Source: Candidatus Poribacteria bacterium
Lineage (GTDB): Bacteria > Poribacteria > WGA-4E > WGA-3G
Assembly: GCA_028820635.1 (NCBI GenBank)
Contig: JAPPIG010000118.1
Span: forward strand, 62,001 to 126,000
DNA: 64,000 bases
Reading direction: 5' to 3'
The position numbers and the translations under genes were made by a program. The notes below the pieces were generated by a model, which made no database searches, was not told where the DNA came from, and saw only the letters and a list, made by a program, of their open reading frames with translations. This document shows positions 1 to 8,361 of this stretch, one piece after another (positions within the stretch are counted from its first letter, which is position 1; every line of letters begins with the position of its first letter).

Positions 1-44
1 ATCTTACGCAAAAAATGATACGGTTTGAATTAGATGAACCTAAT

Positions 45-788
45 TTAAGGCTTTTTGTGGCAAATCATTGCGGTGATCCAGCAGAAACGTCTGAGTATAG
101 GAAACATTCGTAAAAGACTTCTATCAATCAACCTGAGAACTTGGAGTGTCCACCGATAGAATATAGGAATTGGGATTATCCGTTTCCAAAACAGCGCGCC
201 TAAAGAGAAGAGATGGAATTCACGGTGTTCCATCCCCTCGAATTCTTTACCTATTGCCTCAATATCGTGAAGTGAAAAGTAATGCAACTCACGGGAGTAT
301 TTGAGAAACAGTTTGCGATAGAGCCACACCATCGGGTGATTTCGCATATTTTCCATGAAAATCGCTTTTCCGCCCGGTTTAAGGACACGGTAACACTCTT
401 TCGCTGTTTGCTTGTGTTCTGTAAATACCAACACAGATTTAGAGATGATAAAGTCAAAGGTATTGTCAGGAAAAGCGAGTTGGGTAGCATCCATTAGGGA
501 AAAGTCAACAGCATCAGCGACTTTATGTCGGTTTACCCTCTCTTTTGCTTCATCAAGCCGAAAGGGCAACAAGTCAATACCAACGACAGATGCCCCCTGT
601 TTTGCAAGTAGTGTTGCAGTGCCGCCTGTTCCTGTGCCTAACTCAAGTACCCTTTTACCTTCCAATACACCCATTTTGGGGAGGGCGTACTCAAAGATAG
701 GTAGGTAGAAGTCTTCCCACCAGAGCAAGAGGTCTGTTTCAACGTTACAGGCACTACCTTCCGGCTGCGATGCATCGGGTTCACGCAA
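45..788 (-). CDS. Class I SAM-dependent methyltransferase
   Basis: The 247-aa protein is a small-molecule or lipid-type methyltransferase. The Rossmann motif I VLELGTGTGG lies at residues 47-56, an acidic residue (VVGID) that would hold the SAM ribose follows near residue 72, and motif post-II/III RVLKPGGKAIFMEN is near residue 140, as in the Methyltransf_11/25 families. The C-terminal third is hydrophobic and basic and may sit on the membrane or shape the substrate pocket. It starts 2 bases after the stop of the upstream isomerase gene, so the two are probably translated as one operon. The substrate cannot be read from sequence. Confidence 0.85.
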   Translation of the reverse strand: MREPDASQPEGSACNVETDLLLWWEDFYLPIFEYALPKMGVLEGKRVLELGTGTGGTATLLAKQGASVVGIDLLPFRLDEAKERVNRHKVADAVDFSLMDATQLAFPDNTFDFIISKSVLVFTEHKQTAKECYRVLKPGGKAIFMENMRNHPMVWLYRKLFLKYSRELHYFSLHDIEAIGKEFEGMEHREFHLFSLGALFWKRIIPIPIFYRWTLQVLRLIDRSLLRMFPILRRFCWITAMICHKKP

Positions 789-790
789 AC

Positions 791-1549
791 CTATATTTTC
801 CCCATCTTTCGTAGATTTTCAATACATTTTTCGGCACATTCAAGCGGTGGATACGCATAACTTTCCTGCTCAACGATGTACCACTCAGTGCCGCCGACGG
901 TTTCAAAGGCATGAAACAAATCGTCCCAAGGTATATCGCCTTCTCCGATGAGTGCCTTGTCATTCGTAGCAGAGTATTCTTTGATATGAACCAACTTTGA
1001 TCTGCCGGGGTAACGTTTTATAAACGTCACGTTGTCTGCCCCTGCTCGGAGTACGTGTCCCGTGTCAATTTGCAGCACAACATCGTCTCGGGTGTTACTT
1101 CCGAACGTATCCCACGGCACTTCACCTTCTAAAGGTTTAAATTCACCTGTGTGATTGTGGTAGCCAACAAACATACCTTGGTCGGCGATTTTTTCGGCAA
1201 TCTCATTAAAAAGTTTTGCTGTGTTTCGCCACGCCTTCTGTGAATTTGTGTACTCTCCCCCTAATCCCGGCACAATCAGATAGGGATTGCCCAGAATCTT
1301 ATTAAACGCCACTGTCTCGGCAAGTGCGTCACCGAGGAGTATATTCAATCCTGTATGCGTGCCAACAACTTTTAATTCAAGGTCGTCACACATGCCGCGC
1401 AATTCTTCTGCTGATCGGTCATAATAACCGGCAAATTCAACGCCTTCATACCCCATCTGTGCCACTGCTTGGAGTGTAAGGGATAGGTCTTTTGCACAAT
1501 CTTCTCTAACGGAATATAACTGTAATGCTATCGGTATTCTATCGCTCAA
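791..1549 (-). CDS. Sugar phosphate isomerase/epimerase family TIM-barrel protein
   Basis: The 252-aa protein belongs to the xylose isomerase-like/AP endonuclease 2 TIM-barrel superfamily. Visible family marks are the N-terminal IALQLYSVRED strand, the GYEGVEFAGYY segment, the metal-site strand VGYHNHTGEF near residue 130, QIDTGHV near residue 160 and a C-terminal VEQESYA acidic ligand. Members isomerise, epimerise or dehydrate sugars and inositols with a divalent metal. The exact substrate is unknown. It lies immediately upstream of, and nearly touching, the methyltransferase gene. The start fits an AAGGAGAACC ribosome-binding site just upstream on the minus strand. Confidence 0.85.
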   Translation of the reverse strand: MSDRIPIALQLYSVREDCAKDLSLTLQAVAQMGYEGVEFAGYYDRSAEELRGMCDDLELKVVGTHTGLNILLGDALAETVAFNKILGNPYLIVPGLGGEYTNSQKAWRNTAKLFNEIAEKIADQGMFVGYHNHTGEFKPLEGEVPWDTFGSNTRDDVVLQIDTGHVLRAGADNVTFIKRYPGRSKLVHIKEYSATNDKALIGEGDIPWDDLFHAFETVGGTEWYIVEQESYAYPPLECAEKCIENLRKMGKI

Positions 1550-1573
1550 TTAGGTTCTCCTTGTTTGAAATTA

Positions 1574-1730
1574 TACCATTTCTAAATGATTATGTGGCAT
1601 TATTTCGTAGGTCGGGTAGAGCGAAGCGAAACCCGACACGTAGGATTAGATAGGGTTTCCATGTCGGGTTTCGCTGACGCTCTACCCGACCTACATTTTA
1701 TTTATGACAATTTGTCAATTGGAAATGGTA
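1574..1730. mobile_element. MITE-like palindromic element with TTA target duplication
   Basis: The ends are inverted (TACCATTTC at 1574 and GAAATGGTA ending at 1730), and a longer inner inverted repeat begins GTAGGTCGGGTAGAGCG (1607 onward) and ends with its complement at 1694. Both flanks read TTA (1571-1573 and 1731-1733), which is what a 3-bp target duplication looks like. There is no coding capacity. A partial relative of the inner arm, with AAGCGAAGCGAAACCC-like sequence, is at about 42506-42530. The inner arms would form a strong hairpin and may also act as a terminator. Confidence 0.7.
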
Positions 1731-1827
1731 TTAGTTGGTGAAAACAGTTCAAAAATTAAATGTAAATCACGCAATAAGTAGTTTTGGACTTGGAATGTTA
1801 TCTCAATGCAGGATGATTTATGTTTTC

Positions 1828-2445
1828 CTATTGCCTTGGATTTCCATCACTGAACACCCTAATTTCTCGTAGTACAACATCCTGAAAGGACACTTTTGTT
1901 TTGCCAGTAATTGGTTCTCGTGTGGTGCGTGCTGAATCACGATTGACATAGATAACAACTCTGAGCATCCGCACTGGCCTGTTAATGTCAATGCGTATCA
2001 CCTTACCGTTTACGGATCTGGCGATTTTGCGACTTTTCACTGGTTCAAAGTGAGATGCTTTTTCATCCGTGATCTCTGCAGTAGATGTATCTACTGAGAG
2101 ACGTAAAATGTTTGAAATTGGATGCACCTCAATGTAAGTGACATGCGTAAGTGTGTTAAGTTGAATCAGTGCCTCAACTTTATCTTTTCCTTCCAACCAG
2201 TCGCCATATCCGGTACTGCCTCTATAACCAGTGTTATCCTTTTCAACAAAGGTTTTTACCTTCAGGATACTGGATGTGGAAAGATCGCCATCAACGAGTG
2301 ATGGGTACTTCTCGCAGGATAAGGATGTAGCCTCTATTCGTCTTGGAAGCGACTGATACAAAGATGCGCAACCTACTGTGAGTAGCCATGCTCCGATTAC
2401 CATACATAAGCATAAAGAATAGATTCTACTCAACATGGTTTTCAC
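1828..2445 (-). CDS. Secreted lipoprotein, discoidin-like hypothetical
   Basis: The 205-aa protein has a lipoprotein signal peptide with lipobox LLTVGC near residue 26, so it is likely anchored to a membrane from the periplasmic face. The mature part is beta-rich. Its layout (LTHVTYIEVHPIS, IRIDINRPVRMLRVVIY, VVLREIRVFSDG) resembles F5/8 type C (discoidin) domains, where the last strand often reads EIRVFG. This is a resemblance by eye, not a firm assignment. The lipoprotein at 48051-48734 has the same general design (RIVIYSSN, GVKLVVRK, IAEMELYG), so the two may be distant paralogues. Function unknown. Confidence 0.7.
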   Translation of the reverse strand: MKTMLSRIYSLCLCMVIGAWLLTVGCASLYQSLPRRIEATSLSCEKYPSLVDGDLSTSSILKVKTFVEKDNTGYRGSTGYGDWLEGKDKVEALIQLNTLTHVTYIEVHPISNILRLSVDTSTAEITDEKASHFEPVKSRKIARSVNGKVIRIDINRPVRMLRVVIYVNRDSARTTREPITGKTKVSFQDVVLREIRVFSDGNPRQ

Positions 2446-2533
2446 CTCCGTTTATTACTGAAAAGTCGTTTTTCACAGGAATTTACATGTCCAAGCTATT
2501 TATTTTGGTGAATTGTCACCTATTTATGAAGTC

Positions 2534-3553
2534 TTATGTCATCGGCAGGTTGACAACCTGACCACTATCAGCAGAAACTAAACCCGCTTCCAAGATTTCT
2601 TGTGCATCTCGGCTCACATAAGGGCAGCACAAACCGTCTATCGGTTCACCTGTTTCAAGGCAGTGAATCAAGTATTCTGGCGCGTTCCGCTTACCCTCTG
2701 GAATTGGGTCGGGGTCTATGGTTTGAGCATCACCGCCAGCGGGGTTCAAATTTACTTGGTTGCCAGTTACCGTCAACGCACCCTCAGTGCCGTAGACGAC
2801 AGGATTTGGTGTGACGTAGCCTGTTTTTTGTGTCCACGATGCTTCCGTGATACCGAATGCATTGCCGTATTTCATCAAAATAACAGCATTGTCGTCAGGA
2901 AGTGGATAGTCTTTGACAAATGTTCCACGGAAGGCTGTTACCTGTTCAGGTAGACCAAGTAGGTAGGCACACATATCTGCACAATAACAGCAGTAGTCCA
3001 TCAGTGCGCCTGCACCGTTTTTCTCTTCATCATATAGCCACTCGTAGAAATAACGAGAACACCCTATCTCTTTTGGTCCGTTATGTGCTGAACGCCATTT
3101 GAAGTAGAAGACATCACCGATTACACCGTCTTTGATTAGCTGCATTGCAGTATTCAGCGCAGGACTCCACGCAGTGGGCCAATTAATCATCAGGGAAATG
3201 CCAGCGTTTTGTGCAGTGTTAAGCATTTGATCCGCTTGGGACAGTCGTGCTGACATCGGTTTTTCTGAAACAACATGGACGCCTTTAGATGCTGCAGCTT
3301 CAACGATTTCTGGTCCCGCGTTATTTTCTGCACATGCTTGAATGATGTCTAATTCCTCTTTATCTAACATCTCTTGCCAAGAATCATAGACGTTTTCAAC
3401 ACCTGTTTCTGATTTGAATTGGTCGCGTAATTCTGCATTGACATCGCCTGCTGCGACGATTTCAACGTTTGGGTGTTCCTTCCACCGATTCAGTTCACCC
3501 CAGACATGGTCATGTACGAGCGAAGCAAAGCCAACCCGATAGGTTTTTGACAT
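2534..3553 (-). CDS. Gfo/Idh/MocA family oxidoreductase
   Basis: The 339-aa protein has an N-terminal NAD(P)-binding Rossmann domain (VEIVAAGDVNAELRD near residue 30) and the family signature EKP in HVVSEKPMSARLSQ near residue 97, whose lysine is a catalytic residue in this family. The C-terminal half is the alpha/beta substrate domain, including YFKWRSAHNGPKEIG. These enzymes oxidise or reduce sugars, inositols and related polyols. It is followed on the same strand by a small lipoprotein gene and preceded, 36 bases away, by an MDR dehydrogenase, so the two dehydrogenases may act in one polyol or sugar pathway. Confidence 0.88.
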   Translation of the reverse strand: MSKTYRVGFASLVHDHVWGELNRWKEHPNVEIVAAGDVNAELRDQFKSETGVENVYDSWQEMLDKEELDIIQACAENNAGPEIVEAAASKGVHVVSEKPMSARLSQADQMLNTAQNAGISLMINWPTAWSPALNTAMQLIKDGVIGDVFYFKWRSAHNGPKEIGCSRYFYEWLYDEEKNGAGALMDYCCYCADMCAYLLGLPEQVTAFRGTFVKDYPLPDDNAVILMKYGNAFGITEASWTQKTGYVTPNPVVYGTEGALTVTGNQVNLNPAGGDAQTIDPDPIPEGKRNAPEYLIHCLETGEPIDGLCCPYVSRDAQEILEAGLVSADSGQVVNLPMT

Positions 3554-3589
3554 AAATTACATCTCCTATATTCAATTATTTGTTTTTAC

Positions 3590-4642
3590 TTATTCCTCAG
3601 CGCGAACGGCAATTTTGATTGCCGTTTCACCGTTAATACGGTAACCACCATCAAGCGCCTTAAATCCGTCTTCAACCTCTGAAAGTGGTAACTGGTGGCT
3701 AACCATGTCAGCAAAAGGCAGATCACTTTTTTCAAGGAGCGGGAGTCCTCGGACGAAATGCTCATATTGACTTCCCCAGATTGCTTCAACGCGAAGGTTT
3801 TTACGCATGAGCAACTGATTGATATTGAAATCAATTGAACCCATATCCACAAAGTGACCGACTTCCACAAAGGTGCCGCTACGCCGAGTGTAACCTAATC
3901 CCTCTGGTGTCGCGGGGAGGAATCCGGCACATTCAAAGACGACATCTGCCCCCTCATTACGCGGTGTTTCCGACTTAACAAGTTCTGTCCGCTCCTCAGC
4001 AGAGGTAACTTCTTCAATATCAATTGTAACATCTGCCCCGAACCGTTTTGCCAGTTCCAACCGTCCAGCAGGACCACCGACCATAATTATTTTTCCAGCA
4101 CCGCTTAATTTTGCACAAGCAAGCGTCACCAAGCCAATTGCGCCAGAACCCTGCACAACGACGGTATCACCGAATTTTATCTCACCTCGCATGACTGCAT
4201 GGACACCAACAGTGAAAGGCTCTGTAAGCACAGCAACCTCTGGTGAAACATCTGTTTTCATGAAACAGGTGTTTGGGTAGGTGAGATACATGTAATCAGC
4301 GAACCCACCACGGAAGTGTGGCGCTTCATCAGGATTCCATTGAAAGCCGTACCCGCCATAGTCGGTGCCGGGTGCAAATATAACCCTGTCTCCCTCTTTG
4401 ATCGGTTTGCCAACATAATCTGTTTTCACGCCTTCACCGATTGCCTCAACAATACCGACATTTTCATGCCCTAAGAGAATCTCCGTTTTGAAGCCGTTCT
4501 GCCAGTTATGGAGGTCGGTGCCACAGATACCTGCCAACTCTTGACGGAGTAGCAGCGTATTGGGCTCGGGGTCGGGTACTGGGTATTCGCGTATCTCAAA
4601 ATCTTTGCCATAAGCAACTACGGCTCTACCGGTTCGAGGCAT
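3590..4642 (-). CDS. Zinc-type medium-chain dehydrogenase (MDR family)
   Basis: The 350-aa protein is a threonine/sorbitol/alcohol dehydrogenase-like MDR enzyme. Catalytic zinc ligands are visible: Cys40 in GICGTDLH, the His-Glu of LLGHEN near residue 60 and the Glu of LTEPF near residue 140. The nucleotide fold is marked by VVVQGSGAIGL near residue 162. The usual four-cysteine structural-zinc lobe is absent; that region reads APGTDYGGYGFQWNPD instead. Substrate unknown; the neighbouring Gfo/Idh/MocA gene 36 bases downstream suggests a sugar or polyol route. Confidence 0.88.
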   Translation of the reverse strand: MPRTGRAVVAYGKDFEIREYPVPDPEPNTLLLRQELAGICGTDLHNWQNGFKTEILLGHENVGIVEAIGEGVKTDYVGKPIKEGDRVIFAPGTDYGGYGFQWNPDEAPHFRGGFADYMYLTYPNTCFMKTDVSPEVAVLTEPFTVGVHAVMRGEIKFGDTVVVQGSGAIGLVTLACAKLSGAGKIIMVGGPAGRLELAKRFGADVTIDIEEVTSAEERTELVKSETPRNEGADVVFECAGFLPATPEGLGYTRRSGTFVEVGHFVDMGSIDFNINQLLMRKNLRVEAIWGSQYEHFVRGLPLLEKSDLPFADMVSHQLPLSEVEDGFKALDGGYRINGETAIKIAVRAEE

Positions 4643-4707
4643 AGTTATCTCCTCTCAAAAATGTGAGGTAAGGTTGGGGGACCAACCTTTACCCACAATC
4701 TATTTTC

Positions 4708-4995
4708 TCAGACATATTTTCGCTTTTTTCGCTTGAGAATGATGAAAATCACAACAACTCCGACGATTGTAATCCACAGCCAATTGGCTTTAAATATCTC
4801 AAAGAAAAAGTTAAACGCTATCCAAATTAGAATTTCAAAACCGACAATTGCTAAAGCTTTTCCCCACGGAAAATCAGCATTATGACGATCGCGCAACCTG
4901 TAGGCATATAGCCATGAAATACCTAAGGTGCCCAACACAACTGCGAGAAATAGCAAATTAACGAGTCCTTGGATGCCGCTCAAAATGGTATACAT
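4708..4995 (-). CDS. Small three-span membrane protein
   Basis: The 95-aa protein is almost entirely hydrophobic, with three predicted membrane spans (about residues 8-28, 46-64 and 69-86) and a strongly basic tail, KRKKRKYV, which should be cytoplasmic. No family is recognised. The start is supported by an AAAGGAGTG ribosome-binding site. It lies between fdhD and the dehydrogenase gene, with 65-93 base gaps, so operon membership is uncertain. Confidence 0.65.
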   Translation of the reverse strand: MYTILSGIQGLVNLLFLAVVLGTLGISWLYAYRLRDRHNADFPWGKALAIVGFEILIWIAFNFFFEIFKANWLWITIVGVVVIFIILKRKKRKYV

Positions 4996-5088
4996 GAAAA
5001 TTCACTCCTTTTAAGTTTACTTGTAAATATAGAGACACTCCGTATGAAAAAGATAGTAGAAACCTGTTGCTATCTATGCTCGTTTTCG

Positions 5089-5934
5089 CTATTTATAAAT
5101 GCGCTCAGGATGGCTATAAACCGCCATATGTTCTCCTCGCATAAAACCGATTAATGTGAGATTTCCTTCCTCTGCCAAGTCAACGGCAAGTGTAGATGCA
5201 GCCGAAACAGCAACGACTATTGGGATTCGTGCAAATAGTGCCTTCTGCACTATTTCAAAACTTGCGCGTCCACTTACCATTAAAATGTGTTTGTCAAGTG
5301 GCAGCATTTCTGCTAGTAACGCGTGTCCAATGACTTTATCAACGGCATTATGTCTGCCGATGTCTTCTCTCACGATAAGGAGTTCACCGTTTTCATCAAA
5401 TAATCCCGCCGCATGTAGTCCGCCTGTTTTTTCAAAAACGGATTGCGCAGCGCGTAAGCGATCATTGAGTTTGTAAAACAACGTTTGATTCAAACGAAAC
5501 ACCGAATCCAGCGGGTTAACTTGATGTTTAACAGATTCAATTGTCATTTTACCACAGAGACCGCAGCTTGCATTTGCATGAAAATTACGTTGCCAGCCTT
5601 GTTGCTCTTCAATATCCAATTCTTCGATCAGACGGACATTGACGATGTTCTGCATCGTTTCCAAACCCTTACCGTGTCCGTTGGTTTTTTCATTAGCATC
5701 ATCGTCATCGCAGTATGCTATGATTTCAATGTCGTCTACGGATTTAATGAGGCTTTCGGTATAAAGGAAACCTGCTGCGAGTTCAAAATCATGTCCAGGT
5801 GTCCGCATGACAACGATTAAGCTCTGTTCTCCCACCCGAATTTCAAGCGGTTCTTCAACAACTAATTCGTCTTCAACAGACGTCGGTTTTGACTGATTCC
5901 AACGGATGATCCGTTTTGTGCATGTCTGATGCAT
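5089..5934 (-). CDS. fdhD: Formate dehydrogenase accessory sulfurtransferase FdhD
   Basis: The 281-aa protein matches FdhD, which passes sulfur from the cysteine desulfurase IscS to the molybdenum cofactor of formate dehydrogenase. Clear marks are RTPGHDFELAAGFLYTE near residue 44, the sulfur-carrying CGLCG pair (Cys124, Cys127), GLHAAGLFDENGELL and EDIGRHNAVDKVIGHAL, and the SGRASFEIVQKA block. It implies a molybdenum- or tungsten-dependent formate dehydrogenase-like enzyme elsewhere in the genome; none is in this window. It starts 33 bases after the stop of the TPR/propeller gene. Confidence 0.95.
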   Translation of the reverse strand: MHQTCTKRIIRWNQSKPTSVEDELVVEEPLEIRVGEQSLIVVMRTPGHDFELAAGFLYTESLIKSVDDIEIIAYCDDDDANEKTNGHGKGLETMQNIVNVRLIEELDIEEQQGWQRNFHANASCGLCGKMTIESVKHQVNPLDSVFRLNQTLFYKLNDRLRAAQSVFEKTGGLHAAGLFDENGELLIVREDIGRHNAVDKVIGHALLAEMLPLDKHILMVSGRASFEIVQKALFARIPIVVAVSAASTLAVDLAEEGNLTLIGFMRGEHMAVYSHPERIYK

Positions 5935-5967
5935 GGTTCAATCACTGTTTTTAGACCTATTCAAATA

Positions 5968-7941
5968 CTATTCCGTTGTTTGGCGGAATTTTTGCGCGTC
6001 TATCATAAGCATGCCTTTCGTTGTGCCTATCCAAACACGATTTTTGTCGGCTGCGATGCACTGAATTGATAAATCATCCAATACTATTTTGGGGTACCCG
6101 ATAGTGGGTTCCTGATATTCATCAATATCCGGGAAATAGATAGCGACGTAATCGTTCGCAGCAACCCATAGGTATTTTTTGTCAACAATTCCAGTTACCA
6201 GGATGTCATCTAACTCAGTTTCTACCTCTATCCCCTCTGAGACTGGAGAATCTTTTCCATTTGATCCATCCAAGTTTACTTGAAAAAAGCCGTTTTCCTT
6301 GTTTTCTTCATTGTACCAGGAAAAGAATATCTTATCGCCAACAACATCAAATCTCACGATCTGTGTTTTCGCTTCCAATCCTATGAAATTCTGACGGTTC
6401 CAGCTTCCTATTTCCCGGTCAAAAATAGCAATATCATCGCCTGATGTGCCGACCCATACGGTATCAGGGGTTAGGGCTATAGAGTGAACGTCGTTTGGGA
6501 TATAATTGTTCTCTTGATTGTAATGGTTCTGCATTTCGGTTTTTAGATTCTGCCGCACAACCCCAGCATCTGTCGCGAACCAAATTTCTTCATTATCCAT
6601 CTTGATATCCCGAATCCACATGCTGGGTAAACCATCGGCAATTGTGATATTTTTTGCTTCGTGCTTTTCTTTATTCAAATATATGATACCGTGATTTCGG
6701 GTGCCGACCCATACTTCAGATTCATTTACTGCAATTGCGCGGACATCAGGTGCTGGTTGCACGCTTTTGTTAATAAGCCATGCGTCCGTTTCAATCGCTT
6801 TCCAGCCATTACCGCTGGTTTTGATTTGGGCTATTCCTTTCGGTGTACCAACCCATAGGGATGTACCATCAACGGCGATAGCCTGTATACTGGTATCAAG
6901 TAAATCTTTTGTGAAGATGTTCCACGCACTTGCTTGTAACACATCGTTTGCTTGTTCAGTAATAGTGGGATCATCGGTATTTTGCAGGACAAGGTTTGCT
7001 GTGTTAACAGCATTTGCTTTGTCACCCAACTGGAGGTAAATAATTGCCTGTTTTAAGTAAGCCTCATCAACCCAAACGCTATTTGGATAGATCCTAATGA
7101 AATTTATCAAAATATTTAAGGCGCTTTCAAGTTCGCCTATTTCAGCTTGTAATCCGCCTATTATGTATATAGCTTTCTCATGTTCAGGAGCAGTAGGGAA
7201 TTGGTCGGTTGCATTCTTCAACGATTCGAGACCGGCTACTTTGTCATTTAAGTTCTCTACGAGCAAAAATCCTGTTTGGTAGCTAAGTGTTGGAACCGCT
7301 TCATGTTCGGGATAATACTTAAGTATCAATTGGAAAGCATCAATTGCTTGTGCATACTTTTCCATAGCAACCGCATTATCATCAGTCGTAGCAACTGCAT
7401 CAGTATCAATCGTAGCAATCACATTATTACCAATTTCTTGTAGTTGCGGCACAAGGTCAAAATTCTCGGCATCAATTAGTGCGACAGAACGGAATCTTGC
7501 TAATGCTTTATCTATGTCTCCATTTATTTTATAAAGTAATCCAAGTTGGAAATGTGCATCGGCAAATTTCGGGAATTCTTCTAATGCTGCTTCAAATTTA
7601 CGTTTGGCTATTTCTGGTGATTCTAAATCTAACAAGTCAAGCCCATTGCGATAATGTTTTGCTGCGGTTCGGTCTGGGACATTTTCAAGTGTTGAGATAA
7701 AAGTAAGCGTGTGTCCTTCTAATGGAAACCTTAAAACCTGTGCGTTATATTCAATTTCAAAATGCGTATCGGTAGCCCCGCGCCAAATGCCGGTGAGTCT
7801 GTCACCGTTTTCCATATCAACAATGACATATTGTTCGCTGCCAGGGAGGATAGGAACTATATCACAATAAACAGTGCTTGTGAATAGCACAAGTATTAGG
7901 ACGAGAGTTGTTAATGAAAAGAGGGTATAAAAGTTTTTCAT
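5968..7941 (-). CDS. Secreted TPR and beta-propeller protein
   Basis: The 657-aa protein begins with a Sec signal peptide ending near residue 26 (STVYCD). A short beta domain (YVIVDMENGDRLTGIWRG) follows, then TPR units at about residues 95-340 (KFPKFADAHFQLGLLYKINGDIDKALARF is a typical pair of helices, read as two parts). The C-terminal half holds propeller blades of the two-component-regulator-propeller type, with recurring SLWVGTPKG, EVWVGTRNHG, EIWFATDAG, TVWVGTSG and RVWIGTTKG segments. It has no kinase or enzyme domain. A scaffold or sensing role outside the cytoplasm is inferred. Confidence 0.85.
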   Translation of the reverse strand: MKNFYTLFSLTTLVLILVLFTSTVYCDIVPILPGSEQYVIVDMENGDRLTGIWRGATDTHFEIEYNAQVLRFPLEGHTLTFISTLENVPDRTAAKHYRNGLDLLDLESPEIAKRKFEAALEEFPKFADAHFQLGLLYKINGDIDKALARFRSVALIDAENFDLVPQLQEIGNNVIATIDTDAVATTDDNAVAMEKYAQAIDAFQLILKYYPEHEAVPTLSYQTGFLLVENLNDKVAGLESLKNATDQFPTAPEHEKAIYIIGGLQAEIGELESALNILINFIRIYPNSVWVDEAYLKQAIIYLQLGDKANAVNTANLVLQNTDDPTITEQANDVLQASAWNIFTKDLLDTSIQAIAVDGTSLWVGTPKGIAQIKTSGNGWKAIETDAWLINKSVQPAPDVRAIAVNESEVWVGTRNHGIIYLNKEKHEAKNITIADGLPSMWIRDIKMDNEEIWFATDAGVVRQNLKTEMQNHYNQENNYIPNDVHSIALTPDTVWVGTSGDDIAIFDREIGSWNRQNFIGLEAKTQIVRFDVVGDKIFFSWYNEENKENGFFQVNLDGSNGKDSPVSEGIEVETELDDILVTGIVDKKYLWVAANDYVAIYFPDIDEYQEPTIGYPKIVLDDLSIQCIAADKNRVWIGTTKGMLMIDAQKFRQTTE

Positions 7942-7980
7942 GGTTAACTTTCCATCTATATTCTTGATAAGTATATTGAT

Positions 7981-8010
7981 ATAATATCAGAAAACAGCGG
8001 CAAATGTCAA
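7981..8010 (-). promoter_or_regulatory. Sigma-70-type promoter for the TPR/propeller gene
   Basis: On the minus strand TTGACA (8005-8010) and TATTAT (7981-7986) are 18 bp apart, about 40 bases ahead of the start codon of the 5968-7941 gene. Confidence 0.6.
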
Positions 8011-8059
8011 GTAGGTTTCAGATAGTGGACAGAGCCATTCAATTGTCGCGTAGTGCTCT

Positions 8060-8183
8060 TGTAGGAGGGGTTTGTAACCCCGATTTCTTTGTAGGAGCGA
8101 GCTCCAGCTCGCGACCCACCGAATCCCAAACGCGCATTTAGCGTTGATTTGGCTGAATCCCAAACGCGCATTCAGCGTTGATT
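8060..8183. repeat. Dispersed hairpin repeats plus a 34-bp tandem duplication
   Basis: The first part, 8060-8087, is TTGTAGGAGGGGTTTGTAAC followed by CCCGATTTC, a copy of the hairpin family also seen at 40543, 41299, 42373, 43431 and 53499. The second, 8088-8116, carries GAGCGAGCTCCAGCTCGC, related to copies near 42380 and 53530. The third, 8121-8149 and 8155-8183, is a 29-base unit (GAATCCCAAACGCGCATT...) repeated with a 34-base period. Apart from these and the flanking promoters, the 420-base gap from 7942 to 8361 holds no supportable gene. Confidence 0.7.
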
Positions 8184-8215
8184 CACAGTTCAGATGTAAA
8201 TCCACTATAAAACGG

Positions 8216-8244
8216 TTGCAACTTTCATACTATTTTGCTAAACT
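8216..8244 (+). promoter_or_regulatory. Probable promoter for the CBM-like secreted protein
   Basis: TTGCAA (8216-8221) and TAAACT (8239-8244) are 17 bp apart, about 118 bases ahead of the ATG at 8362. The match to consensus is moderate. Confidence 0.4.
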
Positions 8245-8312
8245 GAAATACATCAAGTTGCAGTTGTTTCGCATTCAGTCTACCCGGTAAAAGTCCGGAC
8301 ATAATTCAAATA

Positions 8313-8345
8313 AAACCCAGGAATACTTGCTTTATTCTTGGGTTT
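8313..8345 (+). promoter_or_regulatory. Leader hairpin just upstream of the 8362 start
   Basis: AAACCCAGGAATA (8313-8325) can pair with TATTCTTGGGTTT (8333-8345) over 13 bp with one G-U pair. The hairpin ends 6 bases before the GGAGG ribosome-binding site at 8350-8354, so it could tune access to it or protect the 5' end of the message. No known riboswitch was recognised. Confidence 0.45.
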
Positions 8346-8361
8346 CCATGGAGGAATTCTC

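Noticed and set aside
1-44. Bases before the first gene's stop
   Set aside because: Too short to call anything; no motif seen.
7987-8205. 72-aa minus-strand frame in the gap before the CBM-like gene
   Set aside because: Made of dispersed hairpin repeats and a tandem duplication; it would overlap the promoter of the TPR gene.
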